Assembly: GCA_002393815.1 (NCBI GenBank)
Contig: DGUB01000006.1
Location: forward strand, 1-17,497
DNA from: Ruminococcus sp. UBA4321
GTDB taxonomy: Bacteria; Bacillota; Clostridia; Oscillospirales; Ruminococcaceae
Length of the DNA: 17,497 bases
Direction of reading: 5' to 3'
Part shown: positions 1-7,080 of the stretch, piece by piece
How the letters are laid out: each line of letters starts with the position of its first letter
Numbering within the stretch: the first letter of the stretch is position 1
Position numbers and translations under genes: made by a program
The notes under the pieces: model-generated
Seen by the model: only the letters and a program-made list of their open reading frames with translations
Database searches by the model: none
What the model was told of the DNA's origin: nothing

Positions 1-323
1 ATGATTTCGGCACGGGATTTTCTTCCCTGAATATGCTCCGGGAATTTCATATGGATATTATCAAGCTGGATAAATCTTTTGTGGATAAAATCGCTGTGAC
101 AACTGATGATTCTGCCAGTGACAGAATTGTGATTCAGAATATTGTGCATATGGTGCGTGATTTGCAGCTGGAAATCATTTCCGAAGGCGTAGAAACCAGA
201 GAACAGGCAGACTTTCTCCGGAATATTCACTGCAATATGGCGCAGGGTTTTTTATTCGACAAGCCTCTGCCGCATGACGAGTTTGAAAAACGTCTGCTCG
301 GAAGCAGAATCTATCATGTATAA
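1..323 (+). CDS. EAL-domain c-di-GMP phosphodiesterase, C-terminal part (5' end outside window)
   Basis: The reading frame is open from the first base and ends at TAA (321-323), so only the last ~107 codons are present. Visible EAL signatures, in order, are DFGTGFSSL (loop 6), the IIKLDKSF strand with the conserved Lys, ISEGVET with the catalytic-type Glu, and QGFLFDKPLP near the C terminus. These match the second half of an EAL barrel, which hydrolyses c-di-GMP to pGpG in the cytoplasm. The retained motifs look intact, so activity is plausible, but the EAL tripeptide and any N-terminal sensor or GGDEF domain lie outside the window. The next gene starts 21 bp downstream with no visible terminator, so the two are probably co-transcribed. 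Family assignment is very likely; substrate direction and partners are inferred. Confidence 0.93.
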   Translation, partial: DFGTGFSSLNMLREFHMDIIKLDKSFVDKIAVTTDDSASDRIVIQNIVHMVRDLQLEIISEGVETREQADFLRNIHCNMAQGFLFDKPLPHDEFEKRLLGSRIYHV

Positions 324-344
324 TTATTAAAAGGAGAATTTTTT

Positions 345-1436
345 ATGAACATCAGAAAAAAGTTATTAGTAAAAATTTCTGCTGTTCTGCTCGGGGCAGT
401 GTTTGCAGTGCAGACACTGCCTGTTTTTGCAGACGGCGAAACCGTTCATGATGCGTCAAGGGACGTACAGTCCGAAGGGGTAGGCAATCCCTACAACTAC
501 GGCGAACGAAATACTCCGGCAGATGCTTCTACAGAGGATATCCGGGCTATCAATCACGCCATGAGCGTACAGGAAGTCAAATACGCGCTCTATAAAGAAA
601 TTGACGAACACTGGGATTTGATTTCCGTCCGGCTCGGTCAGCCCAACCGTGAAATGGTTTACGCACTGTTTCTGGGAATCGGCACGAGAGAATCGACACT
701 CGGCGGAAACGGCGACGGCGCAGATATCGAAACCGCACAGGCGCAGGGGTTCGGTGTCAGTTCAGCCCATGCTTACGGAACTTTGCAGACCGCTGTCACA
801 GCGTTTGCAGATGCCGACCCGACTTTCATGAAAGAAGAGGACGTTCCCGAAATGTATCAGTATTCGCTGACAGAATCCAATTTCTATGATGCAATTATTT
901 CCGACCATATGGGAATCCGGAAAATTCTGCATTTCGTGCATGTCGGCATGACGGAAGAAGGCTTATCCGGCTATCAGGTTGTCCGCGGTGCGCTGAAAGG
1001 CTTCAATACCGGATGGGCGACTTATACCGGCGAGGATGACGGCTATTATAAAAACTATCCGGATGAGATTATTGCCCTTGCCAGATGGTATTATGAAGAG
1101 GGGCATTTGTATGACAGTGTCTTTACATGGACAGGTGATGCGCGTGTTGACCAGTATCGTCAGGGCGATGTATGGGCATGGTGGGGCGACGGTCAGCCGA
1201 GCCTTGCCGAAATTTCAGAACAGCCCACAGAAACAGAAGCTCCAGAACCGGAACTTATCCTCGGTGATGTCACCCTTGACGGCAGTATTTCACTTCTGGA
1301 TGCCGTTGCAATGCAGAAATATCTGTTAGCAAAGGAAACTTTCTCAGAGGAACAGTTTGCCGTTTCGGATGTGAATCAGGACGGAATCACGAATATTTTC
1401 GATTTTATCAGCCTGAAAAAAATGCTGCTGGCATAA
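345..1436 (+). CDS. Secreted lysozyme/transglycosylase-like protein with C-terminal type I dockerin
   Basis: This 363-aa protein has a signal peptide (residues 1-29, ending VFA). A central domain (about 45-285) resembles the lysozyme/SLT superfamily. Glu116 lies in TRESTLG, AYGTLQTA (143-150) corresponds to the GLMQ motif, and LKGFNTGW (218-224) resembles the AYNxG motif, followed by a YPDEIIALARWYY helix. A short PTETEAPEPE linker leads to a dockerin (307-363) with two EF-hand-like loops: D308/D312/D319 and D342/N344/D346/D353. Position 3 of the first loop is Thr rather than Asn. Family knowledge suggests peptidoglycan or other beta-1,4-glycan cleavage and attachment to a cohesin scaffold, both inferred. 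AAGGAG at 331-336 supports the start. Alternatively, the domain may bind rather than cleave. The dockerin call is strong; the enzyme call is moderate. Confidence 0.85.
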   Translation: MNIRKKLLVKISAVLLGAVFAVQTLPVFADGETVHDASRDVQSEGVGNPYNYGERNTPADASTEDIRAINHAMSVQEVKYALYKEIDEHWDLISVRLGQPNREMVYALFLGIGTRESTLGGNGDGADIETAQAQGFGVSSAHAYGTLQTAVTAFADADPTFMKEEDVPEMYQYSLTESNFYDAIISDHMGIRKILHFVHVGMTEEGLSGYQVVRGALKGFNTGWATYTGEDDGYYKNYPDEIIALARWYYEEGHLYDSVFTWTGDARVDQYRQGDVWAWWGDGQPSLAEISEQPTETEAPEPELILGDVTLDGSISLLDAVAMQKYLLAKETFSEEQFAVSDVNQDGITNIFDFISLKKMLLA

Positions 1437-1441
1437 AAAAT

Positions 1442-1470
1442 TTGCATTTTTCTCCGGAATCTGCTATACT
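1442..1470 (+). promoter_or_regulatory. Sigma-A promoter of pepF (extended -10)
   Basis: TTGCAT (1442-1447), a 17-bp spacer and TATACT (1465-1470), with TGC directly before the -10. The spacer contains TCCGGA. It begins five bases after the stop of the preceding gene. Confidence 0.75.
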
Positions 1471-1504
1471 ATAATCAATATCAATCATGAAAGGAATCAT
1501 GCAC

Positions 1505-3298
1505 ATGAAAAGAAACGAAATCGAAGAAAAGGACAAATGGGATTTATCCACGATTTTTGCAGATGTTCAGGAATGGCAGGAAGCCTGGCAGAAAGCGGAA
1601 AGCGCGTTCAGCGTATTCCCGGAACTGGAACAGAATATGCTCAAATCGGCGGATGATTTGTATCAGACAGTTACAAAAATTACCGAAATCGGCGAACAGG
1701 TCAACCGCGTTTACACTTACGCACACCTGAAATATTCCGAAGATACGACAAATCCGGAAGCTAAAAAATTAATGGGTCAGGCACAGAATCTGCTGACTGC
1801 CTTTTCTGAAGCAATTGCCTTTTTCGATTCAGATTTGCTCACATTGCCGCCCGAACAGCTTGATATCTTCCTGAACGAAAACGAAAATCTCAGAGAATAT
1901 GAAGTTCTGCTCCGGGATTTATTCCGTTATCATCCGCACCGGCTTTCAAAAGCTGAAGAAAAACTGCTCGCGGCGTTCCAGAAAGAACGTGAAACTGCTT
2001 CTGATGTTTATGAAACGTTTACTTCTGCGGATTTGAAATTCGGCACGATTCTCGACGAAGAAGGCGAATCCGTCGAACTGACAGATACAAATTATACAGT
2101 CTTTCTGCGTTCTCCTGACAGGCTGGTCAGAAAACTGGCATTCAAGACGCTGTATTCTGCCTATGAGAAAAATCAGAATACGTTTGCCGCACTCTATGCC
2201 GGTCAGCTCGAAGCAGAAAAAGTCGTTGCCAAAGTCCGGAATTTTGATTCCGCTTTGCAGATGTCGCTGTTCGCCGACCATGTTACACCAGAAATTTATG
2301 ATAATATTATCGAAAGCATTTCCGGGCATCTGGATGTATTATTCAGATATTACAGATTAAAGAAGAAAGTTCTCGGTCTGAAAGAACTGCATATTTATGA
2401 TATCTATCTTGCCATGCTGCCGGAGTTCCGGAAAGAATACACCTATCCGGAAGCCGTGGAAGAAGTGCTTTCTGCTGTCAAGATATTCGGCGACGAATAT
2501 GCGGATATTCTGAAACAGGGCTATGCGGACGGCTGGGTGGATGTATTCCCGAATGAAGGCAAAGTCGGCGGTGCGTTTTCCGGCGGCTGTCCGACAACGA
2601 ATCCGTTTATTCTGCTGAATTTTCAGGGAACGGAAGATGACGTTTCCACACTGGCACACGAATCCGGACATTCCATGCACAGCTGGTTCACCCGGAAAAA
2701 CAATCCGCTCCAGTATGCCGATTATACTATCTTCGTGGCAGAAGTGCCGTCAACCGTCAACGAACTTGTGCTTGCTTACTATCGTCTGGAACATTCACAG
2801 AGCAGGGAAGAAAAGCTTTCTATCCTGAATCATCTGCTGGAACTGTATAAAGGCACTATCTACAGACAAATTATGTTCGCGGAATTCGAGAAAATCACAC
2901 ATGCACTTTCCGAACAGGGCGAAATCCTCACGGCAGAACTGCTCCGGAAAAAATATTACGAACTGAATCAGAAATATTTCGGCGGAGAAGTCGTCCTCGA
3001 TGATGAAATTTCACTGGAATGGGCAAGAGTGCCGCATTTCTATTATAATTTCTATGTTTATAAATACGCTGTGGGACTGACTGCCGCAAGCCATATCGTG
3101 AAGCGAATCCGGAATCACGAACCCGGCGCACTGGAAGATTATTTCGCATTCCTGAAACTCGGCTCAAAAAAGAATCCTATCGAATCTTTAAAAGTCGCCG
3201 GAGTGGATATGACAAAGACAGACGCGTTCGACAGTGCGGTCGAAATGTTCAGTGAGATTCTGGACGAATTCGAGAAACTCTGGGACGAAAAGGAATAA
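1505..3298 (+). CDS. pepF: Oligoendopeptidase F (M3B zinc peptidase)
   Basis: A cytoplasmic zinc metallopeptidase that cleaves oligopeptides, for example imported peptides or signal-peptide remnants. The chosen product is 597 aa, the usual PepF length of about 600. The zinc site is H385-E386-S-G-H389 (LAHESGHSMHSWF), and the third ligand Glu413 is in FVAEVPST, followed by VNE. The preceding GAFSGGCPTTNPF stretch and the C-terminal ARVPHFYYNFYVYKYA helix are typical of the family. An in-frame ATG at 1487 would add six residues. However, AAAGGA (1490-1495) lies inside that extension and sits nine bases before the ATG at 1505, so 1505 is preferred. The gene is monocistronic, with its own promoter and a strong terminator. 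No signal peptide is seen. Identification is secure; natural substrates are unknown. Confidence 0.96.
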   Translation: MKRNEIEEKDKWDLSTIFADVQEWQEAWQKAESAFSVFPELEQNMLKSADDLYQTVTKITEIGEQVNRVYTYAHLKYSEDTTNPEAKKLMGQAQNLLTAFSEAIAFFDSDLLTLPPEQLDIFLNENENLREYEVLLRDLFRYHPHRLSKAEEKLLAAFQKERETASDVYETFTSADLKFGTILDEEGESVELTDTNYTVFLRSPDRLVRKLAFKTLYSAYEKNQNTFAALYAGQLEAEKVVAKVRNFDSALQMSLFADHVTPEIYDNIIESISGHLDVLFRYYRLKKKVLGLKELHIYDIYLAMLPEFRKEYTYPEAVEEVLSAVKIFGDEYADILKQGYADGWVDVFPNEGKVGGAFSGGCPTTNPFILLNFQGTEDDVSTLAHESGHSMHSWFTRKNNPLQYADYTIFVAEVPSTVNELVLAYYRLEHSQSREEKLSILNHLLELYKGTIYRQIMFAEFEKITHALSEQGEILTAELLRKKYYELNQKYFGGEVVLDDEISLEWARVPHFYYNFYVYKYAVGLTAASHIVKRIRNHEPGALEDYFAFLKLGSKKNPIESLKVAGVDMTKTDAFDSAVEMFSEILDEFEKLWDEKE

Positions 3299-3303
3299 AC
3301 AGC

Positions 3304-3339
3304 AAATCACAGCAGAAGAAAATTTCTGCTGTGATTTTT
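3304..3339 (+). terminator. Rho-independent terminator after pepF
   Basis: A perfect 14-bp stem (3304-3317 with 3324-3337), 6-nt loop, followed by T residues. In the opposite direction the T-tract is short, so it may only partly terminate the leftward operon ending at 3351. Confidence 0.9.
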
Positions 3340-3350
3340 ATAATATTTAG

Positions 3351-3635
3351 TTATATCCGTTCTTTGCGAATCACGACAATCTTGGTATCGCTGTTTACAT
3401 TATAGTAAACCCCTGTTTTGGTATTCTTGTCGATATTGCGACACTTCAGATAATTCCTTACCGTTTCAAAGTCGAACCTGAACCCGTCAGCATGTTCAAA
3501 AGAGCTGTTAATAAAACGGATTTCTTTATTTGGTTCTTCTATTATCTCCAAAGAATTGGTATCAAAGTCAATCTTAAATCTTGCATAAAGATTTTGCATA
3601 TAAAAAATTTCAATCAGCATATCATTTTCTCTCAT
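3351..3635 (-). CDS. Unrecognised small protein, last gene of AT-rich cassette
   Basis: A 94-aa protein that I do not recognise. No signal peptide or membrane segment is visible. The N-terminal half alternates short beta-like strands rich in Phe, Ile and Glu. The C-terminal part has a helix (around FETVRNYLKCRNID) followed by a basic strand pair ending TKIVVIRKERI. The ATG overlaps the stop of the upstream gene as ATGA, and no good independent Shine-Dalgarno is present, suggesting translational coupling. The ORF is supported by the ordered overlaps of the four-gene run rather than by homology. Function is unknown. Confidence 0.7.
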   Translation of the reverse strand: MRENDMLIEIFYMQNLYARFKIDFDTNSLEIIEEPNKEIRFINSSFEHADGFRFDFETVRNYLKCRNIDKNTKTGVYYNVNSDTKIVVIRKERI

Positions 3636-3967
3636 TCTGTAGCATTCCAGTTAATCTCTTCATTTTTGTATATCGTTCCGTCAGAGAATCTCACTTGTGT
3701 AAAGTTATCCTTTCTGACATGAAAACGAGCAGCAATTGCAGCAAGCTCTGCATAAGAAAGTGCATGTTTTTCCTCCAGATGTGCTTTGATAAAATCTGTA
3801 ATTTTTTCTGTACAGAGATTTGGACTTTCAATTTCGATATAGGTCACTTGTTTACTATTCAGGAAGAACAGCGGCTTTTTATAATCAATGCTGAGCCAAT
3901 AAGCAGTATAGTCAAAAGCAGCGTAATAGCTGCTGAATTTGATTTCCGCATTTTTACAATAAATCAT
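3632..3967 (-). CDS. Unrecognised small protein of AT-rich cassette
   Basis: A 111-aa soluble protein with no family I can name. The first 55 residues are aromatic-rich (YYAAFDYTAYWLSIDY) and predicted to be mostly beta. The middle (about 56-86) is helical, with EKITDFIKAHLEE and ALSYAELAAIAARF. The tail, with QVRFSDGTIYKNEEINW, returns to strands. The start overlaps the preceding stop by ATGA, with no clear ribosome site, so translation is probably coupled. Its layout of strands, then helix, then a short strand pair resembles that of the following 94-aa gene, hinting at a distant paralogue; this is only an impression. Confidence 0.7.
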   Translation of the reverse strand: MIYCKNAEIKFSSYYAAFDYTAYWLSIDYKKPLFFLNSKQVTYIEIESPNLCTEKITDFIKAHLEEKHALSYAELAAIAARFHVRKDNFTQVRFSDGTIYKNEEINWNATE

Positions 3968-4305
3968 GTGATAATTTGAACAACAAGGGTCATAAATATC
4001 ATTAGTTTTTTATACAAACGAAATGGGATTCTGGCTGCTTTCAAGTAAGCAGGATAATCAAATTCCAGTCTGTCGTTTACCTTTGTGAATGGAATTTTTG
4101 CAAGTTTTTGACACCATTTGCCTTTTTCGTTCCGAAAACGCAGAATCATTTTCGAGTTGACACCGACCTCCAAAAAACGGTTATAACCATAATAGATGAA
4201 AGCAGTACGCGGACTTCTAATATCTAGAAATTTACAGTCGAATTCTTCGTAATTTAAGGTAACAGCAGGAAATAGGGGGTGAACATGTCCCTCATAAATT
4301 CTCAT
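3964..4305 (-). CDS. Unrecognised protein with hydrophobic C-terminal tail, AT-rich cassette
   Basis: A 113-aa product, not recognised. The body is beta-rich and basic/aromatic (TAFIYYGYNRFLEVGV, KMILRFRNEKGKWCQKLAKIPF). The last ~15 residues (KLMIFMTLVVQIIT) are strongly hydrophobic, which could be a membrane tail or a buried helix. GAGGAG eight bases before the ATG is a good ribosome site, and it lies inside the end of the upstream gene. The start overlaps that gene's stop as ATGA. The run of overlaps indicates one operon read leftward. No function is proposed. Confidence 0.72.
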   Translation of the reverse strand: MRIYEGHVHPLFPAVTLNYEEFDCKFLDIRSPRTAFIYYGYNRFLEVGVNSKMILRFRNEKGKWCQKLAKIPFTKVNDRLEFDYPAYLKAARIPFRLYKKLMIFMTLVVQIIT

Positions 4306-4901
4306 TGATAATTCTCCTCATACAATTTTTTATACAAAAGATTGTCTTTATTCAATTCTTTCTCATCCAATATTTGCAGCAGCAGACCTTTCAGCAATGT
4401 TTCAAGCGGTTCAGTTTCAGAGATTTCTTCCTTAGGAGAGGGATAGTAGCAGTTCAAGTCGGCAATATTTTCGATATCCGTCAGCACTTTAATGTGATTC
4501 AGTGAATCTTTTAACGGTCCCCAAGGATTGCTTCCGTGTCTTTTTACTAAGATGACCTGTTTAATCGAAGGGTTTTTGCACCATTCCTCCACCTCTTTTT
4601 CACCCCAGCATGGATGCATATTACCCGAAGTTTTATCCAGATTCGGCAGGGGACAGTCCATGTCTGTATGTTTTACTTTATCAAACAGATTACTGTCAAT
4701 ATAATAGGGCATCAGATGAATCCCTTCATAATCTTGGAATTCCTTTTTCAGAGCTTTCTTTACTTCTGGAGTAAATATAATTCTCCACCAGAAAAAATAG
4801 CAGTATTTTTTGCTTCTACTAGAACAAAAGTTTTTTTCTCCTATTGGGTATTTTTTCATTATGCTGTCAATTTCTTCTCGAAGCTTTTTATTTTCTTTCA
4901 T
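4302..4901 (-). CDS. Unrecognised 199-aa Cys/Trp-rich protein, first gene of AT-rich cassette
   Basis: I do not recognise this protein. It begins with a basic helix (residues 1-18) and an unusual aromatic cluster, KKYCYFFWWRIIF (31-43). Six cysteines are scattered (26, 34, 83, 98, 108, 151) without a clear metal-binding spacing. The segment MHPCWGEKEVEEWC looks surface exposed, and the C-terminal 45 residues are acidic and helical. There is no signal peptide. An excellent AGGAGG lies eight bases before the ATG, the strongest initiation site of the cassette, as expected for its first gene. The start lies 77 bp downstream of the PAS protein's stop with no terminator between, so co-transcription with it is possible. 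Base composition is clearly AT-richer than in neighbours. Confidence 0.8.
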   Translation of the reverse strand: MKENKKLREEIDSIMKKYPIGEKNFCSSRSKKYCYFFWWRIIFTPEVKKALKKEFQDYEGIHLMPYYIDSNLFDKVKHTDMDCPLPNLDKTSGNMHPCWGEKEVEEWCKNPSIKQVILVKRHGSNPWGPLKDSLNHIKVLTDIENIADLNCYYPSPKEEISETEPLETLLKGLLLQILDEKELNKDNLLYKKLYEENYQ

Positions 4902-4978
4902 AGTGCATTCCTCCTGATTAATATTAGAAATAAAGATATGCGGTTAATTTCCGTATCACCTAACCTGAAATAAAATTT

Positions 4979-5698
4979 TTACTCATTGCAGTTTGCCGTA
5001 AAATGTTCTCTCTGATAAGTAGTCTCCTGCATTGTCAGAAGATATCCGGAAATATTATCAAAAGAATCACGGAGTTCCTGTTCGCGGATGATAAAATATC
5101 TGGTTTCGCCGCCGTTATCCAGTTTGTATTCCTGAATTTCTTCATCAGTAATGCCCGGATTTACAGGTATCAGATATTTCTGTTTCCAGTCCTGATAAAT
5201 AAATGCTTCTGCTGTGTTCCCGGAACGGCCGGAAATTTTTTCAAACACATGATTCATGCGGACAACTTTCCACTCAGAAGAAAACAGAACCATTGGAAAC
5301 GGCAGATTGAGAGCAGTCAGAAATGTGTGCTTCCAGAAACAGCAGTCAAATTCGTTTTTGAGGTTCTTGACAAGAATCAGAAAACGTTTCTTGACAATCT
5401 CAGGGCTTTCTCCGGCAGGCCAGAGTGCTTCCAGACGGTTCAGGCATTTGTCAGCATCGGAAGTATAGCCGCAGTAGACAATATGAAGATTCTTCTTCCG
5501 GAGTGCCATTGCCGAACGAAGCAGAGACATCTTGTCTGTAATAAAAACAGCTGTCACATTATCCGGAACTTGAAGCTTGCTTTCCGATGAAAGAACAAAT
5601 TCCGCACAGATTCCTGCCGGGAGTGCGGTTTCTTTCATCGCATTTTCAACAGCCTTGTCATACAGCCCTAAGAAAATCTTTAATTCAAAATCTATCAT
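4979..5698 (-). CDS. PAS-domain protein with degenerate receiver-like N terminus
   Basis: The chosen product is 239 aa. Residues 1-115 look like a degenerate response-regulator receiver: strand-helix alternation with VTAVFITDKMSL and NLHIVYCGYTSDADKC, but no convincing phospho-acceptor Asp context. Residues 125-228 resemble a PAS fold (PFPMVLFSSEWKVVRMNHVFEKISGRS, later RYFIIREQEL and ISGYLLTMQETT). No output domain (GGDEF, EAL, kinase, DNA-binding) follows, so it would act through a partner. An upstream in-frame ATG at 5725 would add nine residues. GAGGA placed seven bases before the ATG at 5698, inside that extension, favours 5698. A promoter lies at 5741-5770. It may head the transcript that includes the four downstream small genes. 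The PAS call is moderate. Confidence 0.8.
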   Translation of the reverse strand: MIDFELKIFLGLYDKAVENAMKETALPAGICAEFVLSSESKLQVPDNVTAVFITDKMSLLRSAMALRKKNLHIVYCGYTSDADKCLNRLEALWPAGESPEIVKKRFLILVKNLKNEFDCCFWKHTFLTALNLPFPMVLFSSEWKVVRMNHVFEKISGRSGNTAEAFIYQDWKQKYLIPVNPGITDEEIQEYKLDNGGETRYFIIREQELRDSFDNISGYLLTMQETTYQREHFTANCNE

Positions 5699-5740
5699 GT
5701 CATATCCTCGTCTTTCCATTGTCATTATACAGATACAGTC

Positions 5741-5770
5741 ATTATAGCATAAGATTCATGTACGAATCAA
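5741..5770 (-). promoter_or_regulatory. Promoter of the PAS-protein gene (extended -10)
   Basis: Read leftward: TTGATT (5770-5765), an 18-bp spacer, then TATAAT (5746-5741) preceded by ATGC. It gives a leader of roughly 35 nt to the start at 5698. Confidence 0.7.
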
Positions 5771-5798
5771 CAGCTTTTTTTTAAAAATATATGAATAG

Positions 5799-5817
5799 CC
5801 GGAAGCCTTTTTTCCGG
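5799..5817. repeat. Inverted repeat just upstream of the GH130 promoter
   Basis: CCGGAA (5799-5804) and TTCCGG (5812-5817) separated by 7 bases, ending 6 bp before the -35. It could be an operator for the GH130 gene, or simply two of the many CCGG-containing sites in this genome. Confidence 0.4.
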
Positions 5818-5823
5818 AAAATC

Positions 5824-5852
5824 TTGACAGATTCTTCCGGATATGGTATCAT
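5824..5852 (+). promoter_or_regulatory. Sigma-A promoter of the GH130 gene
   Basis: Consensus TTGACA (5824-5829), a 17-bp spacer and TATCAT (5847-5852), with TGG before the -10. The spacer contains TTCCGGA. GGAGG at 5871-5875 is the ribosome site. Confidence 0.8.
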
Positions 5853-5885
5853 AAACTTAAACTAAAAACCGGAGGTTGTTTTTTT

Positions 5886-6905
5886 ATGAGCAGTATTCAA
5901 ATCATCGGCAAAAATCTGGAACAGATTCCGTGGCAGGAATGTCCTGAAAACGCGCCTCTCCCGGTATGGCGATATTCGGAAAATCCCATTATCCGGAGAA
6001 ATCCTGTCAAAGGCGTTTCCAGAATTTTCAACAGTGCCGTGCAGCCTTATCAGGGCGGGTTTATCGGAGTCTTCCGCGGCGAACAGACTGACGGCATTCC
6101 TTATATCTATCTCGGCAGAAGCAAAGACGGTATTCACTGGCAGTTCGACCCGGAGAAAATTCCGTTTACGGACGAAAACGGCAAGCCGTTCATGCCGCTG
6201 TATGCCTATGACCCGAGACTTGTCAGAATCGAAGATACTTACTATATTATCTGGTGTCAGGATTTTTGGGGCGCGGCAATCGGCATGGCGAAAACAACAG
6301 ATTTCAAGACTTTCACGAGAATTGAAAATCCGTTTCTGCCGTTCAACCGGAATGCGGTGCTGTTTCCGCGGAAAATCAATAACAAGTATATGATGCTTTC
6401 CCGACCGAGCGACAGCGGACATACGCCGTTCGGCGATATCTTCCTGAGCGAAAGTCCTGACCTTGAATATTGGGGACATCACCGGCATGTGATGAGCCGT
6501 TCTTCCAACTGGTGGGAAAGCCTGAAAATCGGCGGCGGTGCTGCGCCTATCGAAACTGATAAAGGCTGGCTTCTGATTTATCACGGCGTGACAAATACCT
6601 GCAACGGCTTTGTCTACAGTATGGGAATTGCCCTGCTTGACCTGGAACAGCCTTCTGTCGTGAAGAAACGCGCTTCTCGTTACATCCTCACGCCGGAAAC
6701 AGCCTACGAAGAACGCGGATTCGTACCGAATGTCTGCTTCCCGTGTGCCGCGCTGACCGATGCCAAATCCGGCAGAATCGCCATCTATTATGGCTGTGCA
6801 GATACTTATGTCGGACTGGCGTTCACCACTGCCGAAAAATTGTATGACTATCTTCTGGAATACGACTGCGCCGGAGAATCCGAACACGAACCCGGCAGAA
6901 AATAA
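5886..6905 (+). CDS. GH130 glycoside phosphorylase (beta-mannoside / mannooligosaccharide type)
   Basis: This 339-aa cytoplasmic enzyme (no signal peptide) has a five-bladed beta-propeller pattern. Family landmarks are SENPIIRRNP (31-40), RIFNSAVQPYQGGF (46-59), FRGEQTDG, the AYDPRLVRI motif with the proton-donor-type Asp109, FNRNAVLFPRKINNKY (153-168) and IYHGV (231-235). GH130 enzymes cleave beta-mannosides with phosphate to give mannose 1-phosphate. Length and the absence of a long N-terminal extension fit the mannooligosaccharide-phosphorylase subgroup (GH130_2-like) better than mannosylglucose phosphorylase. That choice is inference. It has its own promoter and no neighbouring mannan genes or transporter in the window. 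Its product would enter glycolysis, where a PPi-phosphofructokinase is also encoded nearby. Confidence 0.92.
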   Translation: MSSIQIIGKNLEQIPWQECPENAPLPVWRYSENPIIRRNPVKGVSRIFNSAVQPYQGGFIGVFRGEQTDGIPYIYLGRSKDGIHWQFDPEKIPFTDENGKPFMPLYAYDPRLVRIEDTYYIIWCQDFWGAAIGMAKTTDFKTFTRIENPFLPFNRNAVLFPRKINNKYMMLSRPSDSGHTPFGDIFLSESPDLEYWGHHRHVMSRSSNWWESLKIGGGAAPIETDKGWLLIYHGVTNTCNGFVYSMGIALLDLEQPSVVKKRASRYILTPETAYEERGFVPNVCFPCAALTDAKSGRIAIYYGCADTYVGLAFTTAEKLYDYLLEYDCAGESEHEPGRK

Positions 6906-6925
6906 ATTTTCTTTTTTCAAAAAAA

Positions 6926-6976
6926 TTTAAGAATTTTGAAATCTTTAAGAAAACTTTAAGAATTTCCCTGTATAAT
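6926..6976 (+). promoter_or_regulatory. Promoter with three TTTAAGAA repeats ahead of the carbohydrate-binding gene
   Basis: TATAAT at 6971-6976 lacks a recognisable -35. TTTAAGAA occurs at 6926-6933, 6944-6951 and 6955-6962. The last two are spaced 11 bp, one helical turn, and sit where a -35 or an activator site would be. This suggests an activator-dependent promoter, for example an OmpR/PhoB-type regulator; inference. Confidence 0.55.
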
Positions 6977-6983
6977 ATAGACA

Positions 6984-7020
6984 ATTCCTAAAGAATACGG
7001 AGGAATCACAAAGGATTCCT
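6984..7020 (+). promoter_or_regulatory. Leader with two mutually exclusive hairpins
   Basis: ATTCCT (6984-6989) can pair with AGGAAT (7001-7006). Alternatively AGGAATC (7001-7007) can pair with GATTCCT (7014-7020) around a 6-nt loop. The shared arm also contains GGAGG (6999-7003) with no start codon after it. This could be an mRNA-stabilising or switching leader. Confidence 0.4.
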
Positions 7021-7022
7021 GA

Positions 7023-7038
7023 ACAAGTCAACAAGTCA
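7023..7038 (+). repeat. Perfect tandem octamer in the leader
   Basis: ACAAGTCA occurs twice in direct succession (7023-7030 and 7031-7038) in the untranslated leader of the following gene. Function unknown. Confidence 0.85.
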
Positions 7039-7080
7039 ATTTTTAATTTTTATTAATTTAATGTAAAGGGGAAATTTGTT

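Noticed and set aside
1487..1504. Upstream ATG for pepF
   Set aside because: Its Shine-Dalgarno would be missing, while AAAGGA inside this stretch is ideally placed for the ATG at 1505.
3492..4973. Several + strand frames of 66-132 codons opposite the AT-rich cassette
   Set aside because: Phe/Ile-rich products without ribosome sites; the - strand set has ordered ATGA overlaps and good AGGAGG/GAGGAG sites.
5699..5725. Upstream ATG for the PAS protein
   Set aside because: No ribosome site there; GAGGA lies within the extension at proper distance from 5698.
5862..6920. 352-codon open frame on the - strand opposite GH130
   Set aside because: No recognisable motifs and no promoter; the + strand frame has all GH130 signatures.
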